Assembly (NCBI GenBank): GCA_035472475.1
Contig: DATIPA010000001.1
Coordinates: 1 to 21,265 of the forward strand
Length of the DNA: 21,265 nt
Reading direction: 5' to 3'
DNA from: JAFAXD01 sp035472475
Lineage (GTDB): Bacteria; Pseudomonadota; Alphaproteobacteria; Rhizobiales; Xanthobacteraceae
Of the stretch, positions 8,788 through 17,180 are shown one piece after another. The first letter of the stretch is position 1. Each line of letters opens with the position of its first letter. The notes below the pieces were generated by a model. The model searched no databases. It was given only the letters and a program-made list of their open reading frames with translations, and was not told the origin of the DNA. Position numbers and translations under genes: made by a program.

Positions 8788-10239
8788 TTAGAACGACCCG
8801 AATAGCGTTCCAAACCCAATGACAGAGACAAGCCCGAGGAGGCCGCCGACGATAGAAACCATCACAATGTCGAAATAGCTTTCGCGATGCGTCGAGCCGC
8901 AGACCGCGAGCAAAGTGACTACGGCTCCATTGTGCGGCAGACTGTCGAGGGTGCCGGCGCCGATCACGGCAACGCGGTGCATCAGCCCGGGGTCGATGCC
9001 CTGTTCAGCCGCAAGGCGCATGTAGGTGCTGCCAAGCGCGTCGAGCGCGATCGTCAATCCCCCCGATGCCGAACCGGTGAGTGAGGCGAGCACATTGGTC
9101 GCTACCGCCAGCGAAATCAGCGGGCCACCCTCGATCGACAGAACCCAGTCGCGCACCGTCGCGAAGGCCGGCAGCGCCGCAACGACCGCGCCAAAGCCGA
9201 CAAGGCTGGCAACGCTCAACACCGGTAGAGCGGACGCATTGGCGCCCGCATCCATACTTTCCCTGAGCGCGGGCAGCCGCCGATAGTTGACCGCGACCAG
9301 CGTGGCGCTGGCGACCGCGAGCGCGGTCGCAACCGCCCACACGCCTCCGACGGCCGACAGCGACGTCGATCCCCAAACCAGATCGGACAGATAGGAAGTG
9401 TCGAGACGCTTCAATACAAACAGCGACATCAAGAGATTGACGCCGACCACGACCGCGAGCGGCAACACCGCCAAGGCAATGGACGGATCGGCCTCGCTGA
9501 GGCGGCCGTGGCGAATCTCAGCCGGATCGAATGTGCTCGACGTCGTCGCCCGCTCGCGAACGATTTGATGCTCCGAGGCGTCGATGGCCGCGTCGGTGTC
9601 CGACCCATAGCTTTCGCCCTTCTGGCGCGCGGAAGCCTCGGCGCGGGCAAGCCACCAGAGGCCGAATCCCAGCATGATGAGCGAGGCGATGACGCCGAGG
9701 CCTGGCGCCGCGAACGACGTGGTGCCGAAAAACGGCATCGGGATCGCGTTCTGGATCGAGGGCGTTCCGGGGAGCGCCGACATTGTAAACGTGGATGTCC
9801 CAAGCGCGATCGCCGCCGGCATCAGCCGCTTCGGGATCGCCGCTGCATGAAACAGCGCATGCGCCATCGGGGCGAGCACGAAAAAGGCAACAAACAGACT
9901 AACGCCCCCATAGGTGACGAGCGCACCGGCAAGGACGACCGCCAGCACTGCCCGCCGCGGGCCCAAGTGCTCGGTCATGAAGCTTGCAATAGCCGAAACG
10001 GAACCACTGTCCTCCATGAGCTTGCCGAACAGGGCGCCGAGGAGAAAAATTGGGAAGAACTGCATAATGAATTTGGCGGCGCTGGCCATGAAGGTCTGCG
10101 TCCAATGGGCGAGCAGCGGCTCCCAGGCCAGCCCAGCGGCTAGGATCGCAGCGGCGGGAGCGAGCAGAAGTACGCTCCAGCCCCGGTACGCCAGCCAGAT
10201 CAGCAGTCCCAGAGCGACAAGAATTCCAAGAAGTCCCAT
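8788..10239 (-). CDS. GntP-family carboxylate/gluconate permease
   Basis: A 483-residue polytopic inner-membrane protein with hydrophobic segments throughout and one hydrophilic loop at about 205-245. The conserved GntP-type stretch with TSTFTMSALPGTPSIQN at about 149-164, and LFGKLMEDSGS at 70-80, support a proton-coupled uptake carrier of the GntP group. Known members carry gluconate and other hydroxy acids; some, from memory, carry 3-hydroxybutyrate. The actual substrate is not readable here. ATG at 10239 is only 3 nt after the patatin gene stop, so the two are very likely co-transcribed and may share a pathway. Confidence 0.85.
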   Translation of the reverse strand: MGLLGILVALGLLIWLAYRGWSVLLLAPAAAILAAGLAWEPLLAHWTQTFMASAAKFIMQFFPIFLLGALFGKLMEDSGSVSAIASFMTEHLGPRRAVLAVVLAGALVTYGGVSLFVAFFVLAPMAHALFHAAAIPKRLMPAAIALGTSTFTMSALPGTPSIQNAIPMPFFGTTSFAAPGLGVIASLIMLGFGLWWLARAEASARQKGESYGSDTDAAIDASEHQIVRERATTSSTFDPAEIRHGRLSEADPSIALAVLPLAVVVGVNLLMSLFVLKRLDTSYLSDLVWGSTSLSAVGGVWAVATALAVASATLVAVNYRRLPALRESMDAGANASALPVLSVASLVGFGAVVAALPAFATVRDWVLSIEGGPLISLAVATNVLASLTGSASGGLTIALDALGSTYMRLAAEQGIDPGLMHRVAVIGAGTLDSLPHNGAVVTLLAVCGSTHRESYFDIVMVSIVGGLLGLVSVIGFGTLFGSF

Positions 10240-10242
10240 TCG

Positions 10243-11283
10243 TCAGATCTGTTCCAACAAGATATCGAGATCCAAAGTAGAGCGGTGTCCGAGATCCGAC
10301 GCGTGAGCCTCCAAAAAGACTTGCGCGGACCTTCGCCCTTCACCGTGCAGCAAGGAGAAGAATTCCCATTCCGCATTGAGCTTGGAGGAGGCGCCGAGCT
10401 CAGCCATCATCTCGCTCGCGACACGATGGATACGCATGCCGGCCCATTGCGCGCCCTCGCTGTCGCCTGGATTGGCGACCTGCCGCAGCAGGGCCATCAT
10501 CCGCAGCTCCTTCAGCAGGACGGCGTTGAAGGATACTTCATTCAGACGGTTGAGAATGTCGGAAGCAGAGCGCGGTGATCCTGTGCGCTCGACCGGGTTG
10601 ATCTGGACCAGAATGGTATCCCGAGATTTGCACTCCCGAATGAGCGGCGTGATCGTCGGATTGCCGGAATAACCACCGTCCCAATAGGGCTCACCGTCAA
10701 TTTCTATGGCCTGGAACATCGTGGGCAGACAGGCCGAGGCGAGCAGAACGTCCGGCGTCACAGCATTGTTCCTGAACACGTGGCCGCGGCCAGTCCGTAC
10801 GTTGGTCGCGGTGATGAAGAGCTTTATGGGCGCTTGCGCCAGCCGCTCGAAATCGACGAGCTCCGCTAGAATCGCTCGCAATGGATTGTTTCCCATCGGA
10901 TTTAGGTCATAAGGCGATAACAGGCGAGACATGAGATCCATTGCGACATAGAGCGGCGAAGAATCCAGCGTCCAGCGGCCAAGAAGCACATCGAGCGGCC
11001 CCCGCCGGAAAGGGCTGAAGCGAGCTGCGTCGGAGACGCGGCGCCAGAAATTATTCAAAGCCATGCGAGCGCCCTGGGCGCCACCTTTGGCATGGCCATC
11101 GACAAGCACCGCGGCATTCATCGCGCCGGCCGACGTGCCGGAGATACCGTCGATTCCAAGCCAGGGCTCCTCGAGCAGACGATCGAGGACGCCCCACGTG
11201 AATGCTCCATGTGAGCCCCCGCCCTGTAGCGCAAGATCGACGAGTATCGGATCGCGCGTGATAACGGCCTTGGTTTGTTCCAT
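10243..11283 (-). CDS. Patatin-like acyl hydrolase (DUF3734-type)
   Basis: A 346-residue patatin-fold serine hydrolase, expected to cleave acyl esters such as phospholipids or storage lipids. The glycine-rich oxyanion loop GGGSHG is at 21-26, the nucleophile Ser51 in GTSAG and the catalytic Asp202 in DGGYSGNP, so the Ser-Asp dyad is complete. The segment with NPLRAILAELVDF (about 133-145) and the extra C-terminal helical part match the bacterial patatin group that carries DUF3734. I chose ATG at 11283 (GAGG 9 nt upstream) over the longer in-frame TTG at 11349. No signal peptide is visible, so it is probably cytoplasmic. The gene leads directly into the GntP permease gene. Confidence 0.9.
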   Translation of the reverse strand: MEQTKAVITRDPILVDLALQGGGSHGAFTWGVLDRLLEEPWLGIDGISGTSAGAMNAAVLVDGHAKGGAQGARMALNNFWRRVSDAARFSPFRRGPLDVLLGRWTLDSSPLYVAMDLMSRLLSPYDLNPMGNNPLRAILAELVDFERLAQAPIKLFITATNVRTGRGHVFRNNAVTPDVLLASACLPTMFQAIEIDGEPYWDGGYSGNPTITPLIRECKSRDTILVQINPVERTGSPRSASDILNRLNEVSFNAVLLKELRMMALLRQVANPGDSEGAQWAGMRIHRVASEMMAELGASSKLNAEWEFFSLLHGEGRRSAQVFLEAHASDLGHRSTLDLDILLEQI

Positions 11284-11389
11284 GGTATCCGACCTCGCGG
11301 AATTATTGGGGCAGACTTCGAGTTCAGCGATATCCGCCCAAGCTATCAACCTGGGATTAGCGCGCTGATGACGGTTGCGCCGCCGTTCG

Positions 11390-11515
11390 ATGGACTACCG
11401 GGACAGGTTGCACGGAGGTATGCTGGTGAACAGTGCCGCAAGAGTATCCGCGCAAAAGCAGGATCTCATGCAGATGGATGTCGCGTCGAGAGTCAAATCC
11501 GCAAGCAAGCCATGA
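11390..11515 (+). CDS. Doubtful 41-residue ORF, first of an overlapping pair
   Basis: ATG at 11390 gives a 41-residue hydrophilic peptide ending in SASKP. An internal ATG at 11420 follows a GGAGG almost directly. The stop TGA overlaps the ATG of the next tiny ORF as ATGA, the arrangement of coupled genes. I recognise no family. It may be chance or a gene remnant. Confidence 0.15.
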   Translation: MDYRDRLHGGMLVNSAARVSAQKQDLMQMDVASRVKSASKP

Positions 11516-11640
11516 CCGCGGATGAGGTGATAAAGCGACTCAATACCACCACCGAGAAAGGCCTACTGACGTTCCCGCGCCTGTCTCTAGCGTTGACCGA
11601 CCGCTGTGCCGATGCGGGCGGGCCGCAAGTCTTGATTTAG
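11512..11640 (+). CDS. Doubtful 42-residue ORF, second of an overlapping pair
   Basis: ATG at 11512 gives a 42-residue peptide beginning MTADEVIKRLNTTTEKGLL, with a protein-like amphipathic start but no family I recognise. It overlaps the previous small ORF by ATGA. The same frame is open upstream, across the patatin start region. Treat as unproven. Confidence 0.2.
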   Translation: MTADEVIKRLNTTTEKGLLTFPRLSLALTDRCADAGGPQVLI

Positions 11641-11794
11641 CGCTGGTACAAATTCGTAAAGCGCGAGGTGCCTGACTTGATTTGATGATCTAATCCAAAC
11701 TTGCTCCACCTTAATTCGTCCTGCCAGTGTCCGAAATGCAGTCCAGGTCTGACATGTCCGGCATCTGAAAATGGCATCGTTCATCGGAGAGAGC

Positions 11795-12718
11795 ATGATG
11801 AAATCATCACGTTGGTCGGCAGTATTGCTGCACGTATGGTCCCGCTTGACGCCGTGGGGCGCGCTGTATCTCGCGCTGTGGATCGTTCTAATCATGTCAG
11901 CCGCTATCCCGGCCAGTGCCGATGACGCGCGCCCGAACCGGATCCACATCGAGTATGTGCCGCCCAAGAGCCCGGAGAACCAGCGGATCTATGAAGCGCT
12001 CAAAGAGCAGCACGCGCTCGAGAAGATGCAGGAGATGTTCGGGCCGTTCCGGTTGTCGAATGATCTGAACTTGCGGACGTTTGAGTGCGGCATCGTGAAC
12101 GCCTGGTATCAGCGGCCGACCGTGACGATCTGTTACGAATATCTCGCCGATATCCTGACGCGCATGCCCAAGGATACCCCGTCCGGCATCACCCCGACTG
12201 ACGCTATGCTTGGGCAATTTTTCTACGTCGTGGCGCACGAAATGGGGCACGCCATGTTCGACTTTCTCAACGTCCCGCTGTTTGGGCGCCCCGAGGATGC
12301 GGCAGATTATTTCGCCGCCTACACGATGCTGCTGTTTGGCAAGCAGGACGCGCGCAGGTTGATCATAGGTGCCGCCTATACCTATAGAAATGCAATTCAA
12401 AACCCGAAGGTCACGGCGCGGTTGGTGGCATTCTCCAGCCAGCATGGCGCGCCGGCACAGAGGTTCTTCAATCTGATGTGCCTTGCCTTCGGAGCCGATC
12501 GCGAGACGTTCGGTGATCTCATCAAGATCGGCTATCTGCCGGAGGCGCGCTCGCGCGGCTGCAGGGTCGAGTTCGGAGAGCTCAACTTTGCATTCCGGCA
12601 GTTGATCCAGCCCCACGTCGATCAAGAGTTGGCCAAAGCGGTTTTGCAACAAGGTTGGTTGCCGGCCGTCGAGGCCAGGCCCGATCCTCCGCCTCCGCCA
12701 CCGCAGATCGGACACTAG
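11795..12718 (+). CDS. Exported DUF4344-family zinc metallopeptidase
   Basis: A 307-residue protein with a long basic N-terminus, a hydrophobic segment (about 21-38) and a likely signal-peptidase site after ASA at about residue 42, so it is probably periplasmic or secreted. The zinc-peptidase motif HEMGH is at 148-152, followed by a GRPEDAADYFAAY stretch (about 164-176) whose acidic residues probably give the third metal ligand; this pairing is typical of DUF4344 putative metallopeptidases. The C-terminus is proline-rich (six Pro in a row). I chose ATG at 11795 (ATG at 11798 is equally possible) because GGAGAG lies just upstream; ATG at 11771 lacks one. The peptidase role is inferred from the motif, and the substrate is unknown. 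fumC follows on the same strand after 140 bp. Confidence 0.85.
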   Translation: MMKSSRWSAVLLHVWSRLTPWGALYLALWIVLIMSAAIPASADDARPNRIHIEYVPPKSPENQRIYEALKEQHALEKMQEMFGPFRLSNDLNLRTFECGIVNAWYQRPTVTICYEYLADILTRMPKDTPSGITPTDAMLGQFFYVVAHEMGHAMFDFLNVPLFGRPEDAADYFAAYTMLLFGKQDARRLIIGAAYTYRNAIQNPKVTARLVAFSSQHGAPAQRFFNLMCLAFGADRETFGDLIKIGYLPEARSRGCRVEFGELNFAFRQLIQPHVDQELAKAVLQQGWLPAVEARPDPPPPPPQIGH

Positions 12719-12740
12719 GCGGCACGCTTACCAAGCCGCC
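12718..12740 (+). terminator. Possible hairpin at the end of the DUF4344 gene
   Basis: GGCGGC (12718-12723) pairs with GCCGCC (12735-12740) across an 11-nt loop, directly at the stop codon. No T-run follows, so it is only a weak terminator candidate. Confidence 0.25.
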
Positions 12741-12796
12741 CCGTCTGGACAGCGTCGGGACGATGTGGTGGCATCGCTCCCGATATGATCGTCGCA

Positions 12797-12811
12797 CGCG
12801 CCCTGGGCGCG
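12797..12811. promoter_or_regulatory. Interrupted palindrome upstream of fumC
   Basis: CGCGCCC-T-GGGCGCG has 7-bp perfect arms around one base, 47 bp before the fumC ATG. The single-base centre suits a dimeric DNA-binding protein site better than an RNA hairpin. It is purely a sequence observation in GC-rich DNA. Confidence 0.25.
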
Positions 12812-12858
12812 GTGACGCTATCCATCCGGGATCGACACAATCGCAGGGGTTACGGACG

Positions 12859-14262
12859 ATGGCTACGACGCGCGTCGAGCACGACAGCATGGGACCGGTC
12901 AACGTCGAGAGCGACAAACTGTGGGGCGCGCAGACGCAGCGCTCGCTCGAGCATTTCAGCATCGGCAAAGACCTGATCCCGCGGGAACTGATCCCGGCTT
13001 ACGCGATCATCAAGAAGGCCGCCGCGATTGTGAACAACAAGGCCGGCCGTCTCCCCGATGATCAGAAGGACCTGATCGTACGCGTCTGCGACGAGATTCT
13101 GGCGGGCCAGCACCTCGATCACTTCCCGCTGCACGTTTGGATGACCGGGAGCGGCACGCAGTTCAACATGAACGTAAACGAGGTGATCGCGAACCGCGCG
13201 TCGCAGATCGCCGGAGAGCCGCTCGGAAGCAAGAAACCCGTCCATCCCAACGACGCCGTGAACATGTCGCAGTCCTCGAATGACTCGTTCCCGACGGCGA
13301 TGAATGTCGCCGCTGCCATCGGGGTCAAGCAAAGGCTGATACCAGCTGTTCTTGCGTTGCGCGACGCCCTCGACAAAAAGGCTCAGGCTTGGGCCGACAT
13401 CGTCAAGATCGGTCGCACCCATCTGCAGGATGCAACGCCGCTCACGCTCGGGCAGGAGTTTTCCGGTTACGTCGGGATGCTCAGCGACGACGTCGAGCGG
13501 CTCGAAGCGGCGCTCAAGGGCGTCTACCGGCTGGCGCTCGGTGGCACGGCGGTCGGCACCGGGATCAACGCCGAGCCCGGGTTCGATCGCGAAGTCGCGG
13601 CCGAGATCGCCAAGCTCGCGGGATTGCCGTTCGTCACCGCGCCCAACAAGTTCGCCGTGCAGGGTGCGCATGACGACCTGGTGTTCCTCAGTGCGGCGTG
13701 CAAGACGCTCGCGGTGTCGCTCTACAAGATCGCAAACGACATTCGGCTTCTGTCATGCGGACCGCGTGCGGGCTTTGCCGAGCTCAACATTCCGGCCAAC
13801 GAACCAGGCTCGTCGATCATGCCCGGCAAGGTCAACCCGACCCAGGCGGAGGCGCTGGCGATGATCGGCGTGCAGGTGATGGCAAACGATTTGGCGGTCT
13901 CGTTCGGCGGCGCGAGCGGCTATCTCGAAATGAACGTCTATAAGCCGTTGATGATCGACAACATCATGAACTCGATCAGGATCCTGACCGACGGGTGCAC
14001 GAACTTCCGCAAGTTCCTGGTCGAAGGGACCGAGCCGAACTTGGCGCAGATCAAGCGCTTCGTCGACCGCTCCCTGATGCTGGTGACCGCGCTCAGCCCA
14101 GTGATCGGTTACGACAAGGCCTCGCAGACCGCGCACTATGCGCTCGACCATGATCTTACGCTCAAGGAGGCGGCCTTGGAGCTCAAGATGGTCAGCGCGG
14201 AGGAGTTTGACCGTATCGTCGACCCGAAGAAGATGGTGAAGCCCTACGTCGCGGCCGAGTGA
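12859..14262 (+). CDS. fumC: Class II fumarate hydratase (fumarase C)
   Basis: This TCA-cycle enzyme hydrates fumarate to L-malate as a cytoplasmic homotetramer without an iron-sulfur cluster. The 467-residue product has the usual FumC length. It shows GSGTQ (97-101), SSND (139-142), the catalytic-site His188 in GRTHLQDATP, and the superfamily signature GSSIMPGKVN (317-326) with Ser318 and Lys324; these numbers coincide with E. coli FumC. GKVNPTQ and the C-terminal GYDKAS support fumarase over aspartase or argininosuccinate lyase. The frame is open upstream to 12655, inside the DUF4344 gene, but homology starts at ATG 12859, with AGGGG 9 nt before it. The stop lies 5 nt from that of convergent ade, leaving no room for a terminator between them. 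Confidence 0.96.
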   Translation: MATTRVEHDSMGPVNVESDKLWGAQTQRSLEHFSIGKDLIPRELIPAYAIIKKAAAIVNNKAGRLPDDQKDLIVRVCDEILAGQHLDHFPLHVWMTGSGTQFNMNVNEVIANRASQIAGEPLGSKKPVHPNDAVNMSQSSNDSFPTAMNVAAAIGVKQRLIPAVLALRDALDKKAQAWADIVKIGRTHLQDATPLTLGQEFSGYVGMLSDDVERLEAALKGVYRLALGGTAVGTGINAEPGFDREVAAEIAKLAGLPFVTAPNKFAVQGAHDDLVFLSAACKTLAVSLYKIANDIRLLSCGPRAGFAELNIPANEPGSSIMPGKVNPTQAEALAMIGVQVMANDLAVSFGGASGYLEMNVYKPLMIDNIMNSIRILTDGCTNFRKFLVEGTEPNLAQIKRFVDRSLMLVTALSPVIGYDKASQTAHYALDHDLTLKEAALELKMVSAEEFDRIVDPKKMVKPYVAAE

Positions 14263-14267
14263 AAGCT

Positions 14268-16037
14268 TTAGTCTGCCGCTACCACCAACTCGCGAATCTC
14301 CTTGCTACCGCCGTCGGTCATGCCGAGGTCGGTCAAATGCGGCCCAGGGTTGGAGGCAAGGCTCTGGCCGCCGAGCGCCTTGAAGGTGCGGTAGGGCGGC
14401 TGCCACGCGCACACTTCGCCGGCCGCGTCCACCACCGCCTTGTGCTCGCGCGCAACCTCGGCCGGGGGCTTGAGCGACAGTATGCCGGCAACCGGATAGG
14501 CGATTCTGGCGGTCACGGCCGCGTCCTTCACAACCGCGATGCCGCCGCCCATGTCGATCACCGTGTTGGCGGCCAGCATCATCTCGCTCGCGTCGTGACC
14601 GAACACCACGAGATTGTGGGAATCGTGCGAATAGGTGCTCGCATAGGCGCCGCCCCAGCGATCCCAGCCTTCGATGATCGCGGTCTGCGGGCCCGCGTTG
14701 GAACGGCCGTGGCGATGCACCACCGTCATCGCGCTGACGTCGTCCGGAAGCACAGCAAATCCGTCGTGAACCGTCACCGTGAGCTCGCTCCATGAATTGA
14801 AGCGCGCGCCCTTGATGGTGCGCATGCGCACGCGGCCCTTGCGGACGCCCGGCACCCGCACCCGGAAATCGTCGCGTGTCAAAGGCGCAATCCGCATGGT
14901 GTCGGCGGTCGGAGGCGGGGAGGAGGGCGCGAGCGCTTCGAGCATCTGGCCGTCGATCGCGACATGCCGTCCGTTGACGTAGACGCGGTCGACCGCGATT
15001 TCGCGCAGATCGGTGAGCGTGACGAGGTCGGCACGGCGGCCGGCAGCAATCTGGCCGAGATCCTCGCGCCGCAGCCGGATCGCGCTGTTGATGGTGGCAC
15101 AGCGGATCGCCTGCATCGGGTCGAGGCCGTAGCGGATCAGGCGGCGGAGCACGTCAACCACGCCGCCGTTCTCGACCAGGTAGTCCGGAAACACATCGTC
15201 GGTGCAGATCGTCAGGCTCGCCGGGATCACCGGCAGCGTGTTGATGGCGGCGACGACGTCCGGCAGCAGATAGTCGTGCGAGCCGCGAATTTCGACGGTG
15301 AGCCCGGCGCGCAGCTTTTCCAACGCATCGGCGCCCGAGGTGATCTCGTGATCGGCGCTCACGCCGGCCGCCATGTAAGCCTGCAGGGCGCCGCCGGTAA
15401 GACCGCGCGCGTGGCCTTCGATGATCTTTCCCGACGCCAGCGCCTCGCGCAGGATTCCGACCATGCGCGGATGTGCGTCGATCACGGCGCGCATGTCCAT
15501 AACCTCGGCGAGGCCGGCAATCTCAGGCCATGACAGGAGCTCGCGGATCTCGGCGGCCTGGAAATCAGCGCCGGAGACTTCGAGGCCCGGCGCCGCCGGC
15601 ACGCACGATGATGCCTGCACGATGAACCGCAACGGCAAGCCGCGCGCGGCCTCGACCGCGTAGCGTACGCCTGTGATACCGAGCACGTTTGCGAGTTCGT
15701 GCGGGTCCCAGAAGATGGTGGTGGTGCCCTGCGGCACCACCACGGCGGCGTAATGATGCGGCAGCATGTGCGAGGATTCCACATGCACGTGCGCGTCGAT
15801 GAACCCAGGCGTGATGATCCGATCGCGCGCGTCATGGGTTTCGCGTGCCGCCGACAGGCTGCCGCGCGGATGCGCGCTCGCGATCATTGCGCCGACGATA
15901 CCGATATCGGTCTCGCGCAATTCCAAGGTTGCGACGTCGAGCACGCGCCCACCGGTGATGAGCAGATCGAACGGCTCCTTGCCCTGCGCCGCCGCGATCG
16001 CGCGCAGCCGCACCGACGTGTCGAATGCCTCGGTCAT
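14268..16037 (-). CDS. ade: Adenine deaminase
   Basis: It converts adenine to hypoxanthine and ammonia in purine salvage or catabolism. The 589-residue product is the usual length for the bacterial amidohydrolase-type enzyme. Visible are an N-terminal beta-sandwich part, the metal motif GFIDAHVHVESSH (78-90), GLAEVMD (175-181), GHARG (208-212), SADHE (227-231), CTDD (278-281), and the C-terminal adenine-deaminase domain with RHGRSNAG and YSHDSHNL. ATG at 16037 has GGAGG 4 nt upstream. The gap to the upstream TctC-type gene is only 16 nt, so they are probably one transcript, which suggests the binding protein takes up or senses a purine-related or co-metabolised compound. Confidence 0.95.
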   Translation of the reverse strand: MTEAFDTSVRLRAIAAAQGKEPFDLLITGGRVLDVATLELRETDIGIVGAMIASAHPRGSLSAARETHDARDRIITPGFIDAHVHVESSHMLPHHYAAVVVPQGTTTIFWDPHELANVLGITGVRYAVEAARGLPLRFIVQASSCVPAAPGLEVSGADFQAAEIRELLSWPEIAGLAEVMDMRAVIDAHPRMVGILREALASGKIIEGHARGLTGGALQAYMAAGVSADHEITSGADALEKLRAGLTVEIRGSHDYLLPDVVAAINTLPVIPASLTICTDDVFPDYLVENGGVVDVLRRLIRYGLDPMQAIRCATINSAIRLRREDLGQIAAGRRADLVTLTDLREIAVDRVYVNGRHVAIDGQMLEALAPSSPPPTADTMRIAPLTRDDFRVRVPGVRKGRVRMRTIKGARFNSWSELTVTVHDGFAVLPDDVSAMTVVHRHGRSNAGPQTAIIEGWDRWGGAYASTYSHDSHNLVVFGHDASEMMLAANTVIDMGGGIAVVKDAAVTARIAYPVAGILSLKPPAEVAREHKAVVDAAGEVCAWQPPYRTFKALGGQSLASNPGPHLTDLGMTDGGSKEIRELVVAAD

Positions 16038-16053
16038 GAAACCTCCGTGCGTT

Positions 16054-17031
16054 TCATTCCGCCTTAATGTTGGCCGCCTTCACCACGGCGGCGAACTTAG
16101 TGATCTCGTCGGCCAGGAATTTTGCAAATTCGGCCGGCGAGCTTCCGACCACCCGTAGATTGACCTCGGCCAGCTTGGCCTGCTGCTCGGGTTCGCGCAG
16201 CCCAGCGACCAGAGCCTGATAGATCCGATCGATAATCGCGGGATCGACCTTGGCGGGTGCAAACAGTCCATACCAGACCGTCATGCTGACGTTCTTGAGC
16301 TCCGGCTGCTCGGCGAGCGCCGGCAGATCCGGCGCGAGCGCGGAGCGTTCGGGTTCGGTGATCCCGAAAATCTTGATGTTGCCGTTGCGATAGCTCGGCA
16401 GCGCCATCACCAGCGGCAGCACCGCGAGATCGATCTGGTTGCCCATCAGGTCGGTGACGATCTGGGAGCCGACCCGGTAGGGGACGTGCACCATCTGCAC
16501 CTTGCCTTCGATGTTGATCATCTCGCCGGCGACCTGCAGCGAGGTGCCGACACCCGAGCTTGCGTAGCTGTACTTGCCCGGGTTCGCGCGCAGCAGGGTC
16601 ATGAGCTCGGCGGTGGTGCTGGCGGGCAGGTCCTTCTTGCCGACCAGCACCAGCGGCGAGGTACCGATCAGGCTGATCGGCGCGAAATCCTTCTGGCTGT
16701 CGTATTGGACGACGTGCGGCTGTACCAGCTTGGCGATCGCCATTGTGCTTTCGACCGAGAACAGTAGCGTATAGCCGTCCGGCTCGGCGCGCGCGGCGCG
16801 CTGCGTTCCGGTGACCCCGCCGGCGCCGGCGACGTTCTCCACGATGACGTTCTGGCTGAGCTTTTGGCCGAGCGCGTTGGCGACGACACGGGCGACCACG
16901 TCGACGCTGCCGCCCGCCGCATATGGAACGATCATCGTGATCGGGCGCGACGGGTAGGGTTGTTGCGCGGCCGCGGGTGCGGCGCCCGCGAGCAACGCAA
17001 TGGCCGTTGCCCAGTACAGAACTTTTTGCAT
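16054..17031 (-). CDS. TctC/Bug-family periplasmic solute-binding protein
   Basis: A 325-residue binding protein of the tripartite tricarboxylate transporter (TTT) type. A signal peptide ends at AAA before QQ (about residue 22); the mature protein starts with the family's YPSRPITMIVPYAAGGSVDVVAR-like opening (about 26-48) and has the later PGKYSYASSGVGTS and VPYR segments. It would bind an organic acid or related ligand in the periplasm. No TctA or TctB membrane subunit is in the window, as is common for the many orphan Bug proteins of Bradyrhizobium and Bordetella. ATG at 17031 has GGAGA about 8 nt upstream and is preferred over the in-frame GTG at 17052. It is the first gene of a unit with ade, and divergent from the SDR gene (149-bp gap). 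Confidence 0.92.
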   Translation of the reverse strand: MQKVLYWATAIALLAGAAPAAAQQPYPSRPITMIVPYAAGGSVDVVARVVANALGQKLSQNVIVENVAGAGGVTGTQRAARAEPDGYTLLFSVESTMAIAKLVQPHVVQYDSQKDFAPISLIGTSPLVLVGKKDLPASTTAELMTLLRANPGKYSYASSGVGTSLQVAGEMINIEGKVQMVHVPYRVGSQIVTDLMGNQIDLAVLPLVMALPSYRNGNIKIFGITEPERSALAPDLPALAEQPELKNVSMTVWYGLFAPAKVDPAIIDRIYQALVAGLREPEQQAKLAEVNLRVVGSSPAEFAKFLADEITKFAAVVKAANIKAE

Positions 17032-17180
17032 CGAGACGTCTCCAAGGGGCACTAGCCGGCGAGCGGATGATACCGCAGGGCCGGGTCCGATATGCAGATT
17101 TCACGCCACGCCTGCGCTGATGCAGACGCGCGCGACAGCACGTCGATATGGTAGTCAGGCAAGAGAAATAGGGGCCGGAC

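Larger units (their letters stand above)
11284..11794. other. 510-bp divergent intergenic region
   Basis: It lies between the patatin and DUF4344 genes, which point away from each other, so promoters for both are expected here. I cannot point to a convincing -35/-10 pair. The only reading frames are tiny and unrecognised (11390-11515 and 11512-11640, plus; and a minus-strand frame with a CRTC motif ending at 11587). It may be degenerate coding DNA. No clear repeat or RNA structure was seen. Confidence 0.5.

Noticed and set aside
11284..11349. 22-codon longer start (TTG 11349) for the patatin gene
   Set aside because: ATG 11283 has a GAGG ribosome site and begins just before the conserved patatin core; the extension has no family-like sequence.
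11587..11967. Minus-strand frame with a CRTC motif upstream of and overlapping the DUF4344 gene start
   Set aside because: No recognised family, and it overlaps the signal-peptide region of a well-supported gene. It could be a remnant but cannot be supported.
12655..12858. N-terminal extension of the fumC frame by 68 codons
   Set aside because: It overlaps the DUF4344 coding end in another frame, has no FumC similarity, and the protein from ATG 12859 matches E. coli FumC numbering exactly.
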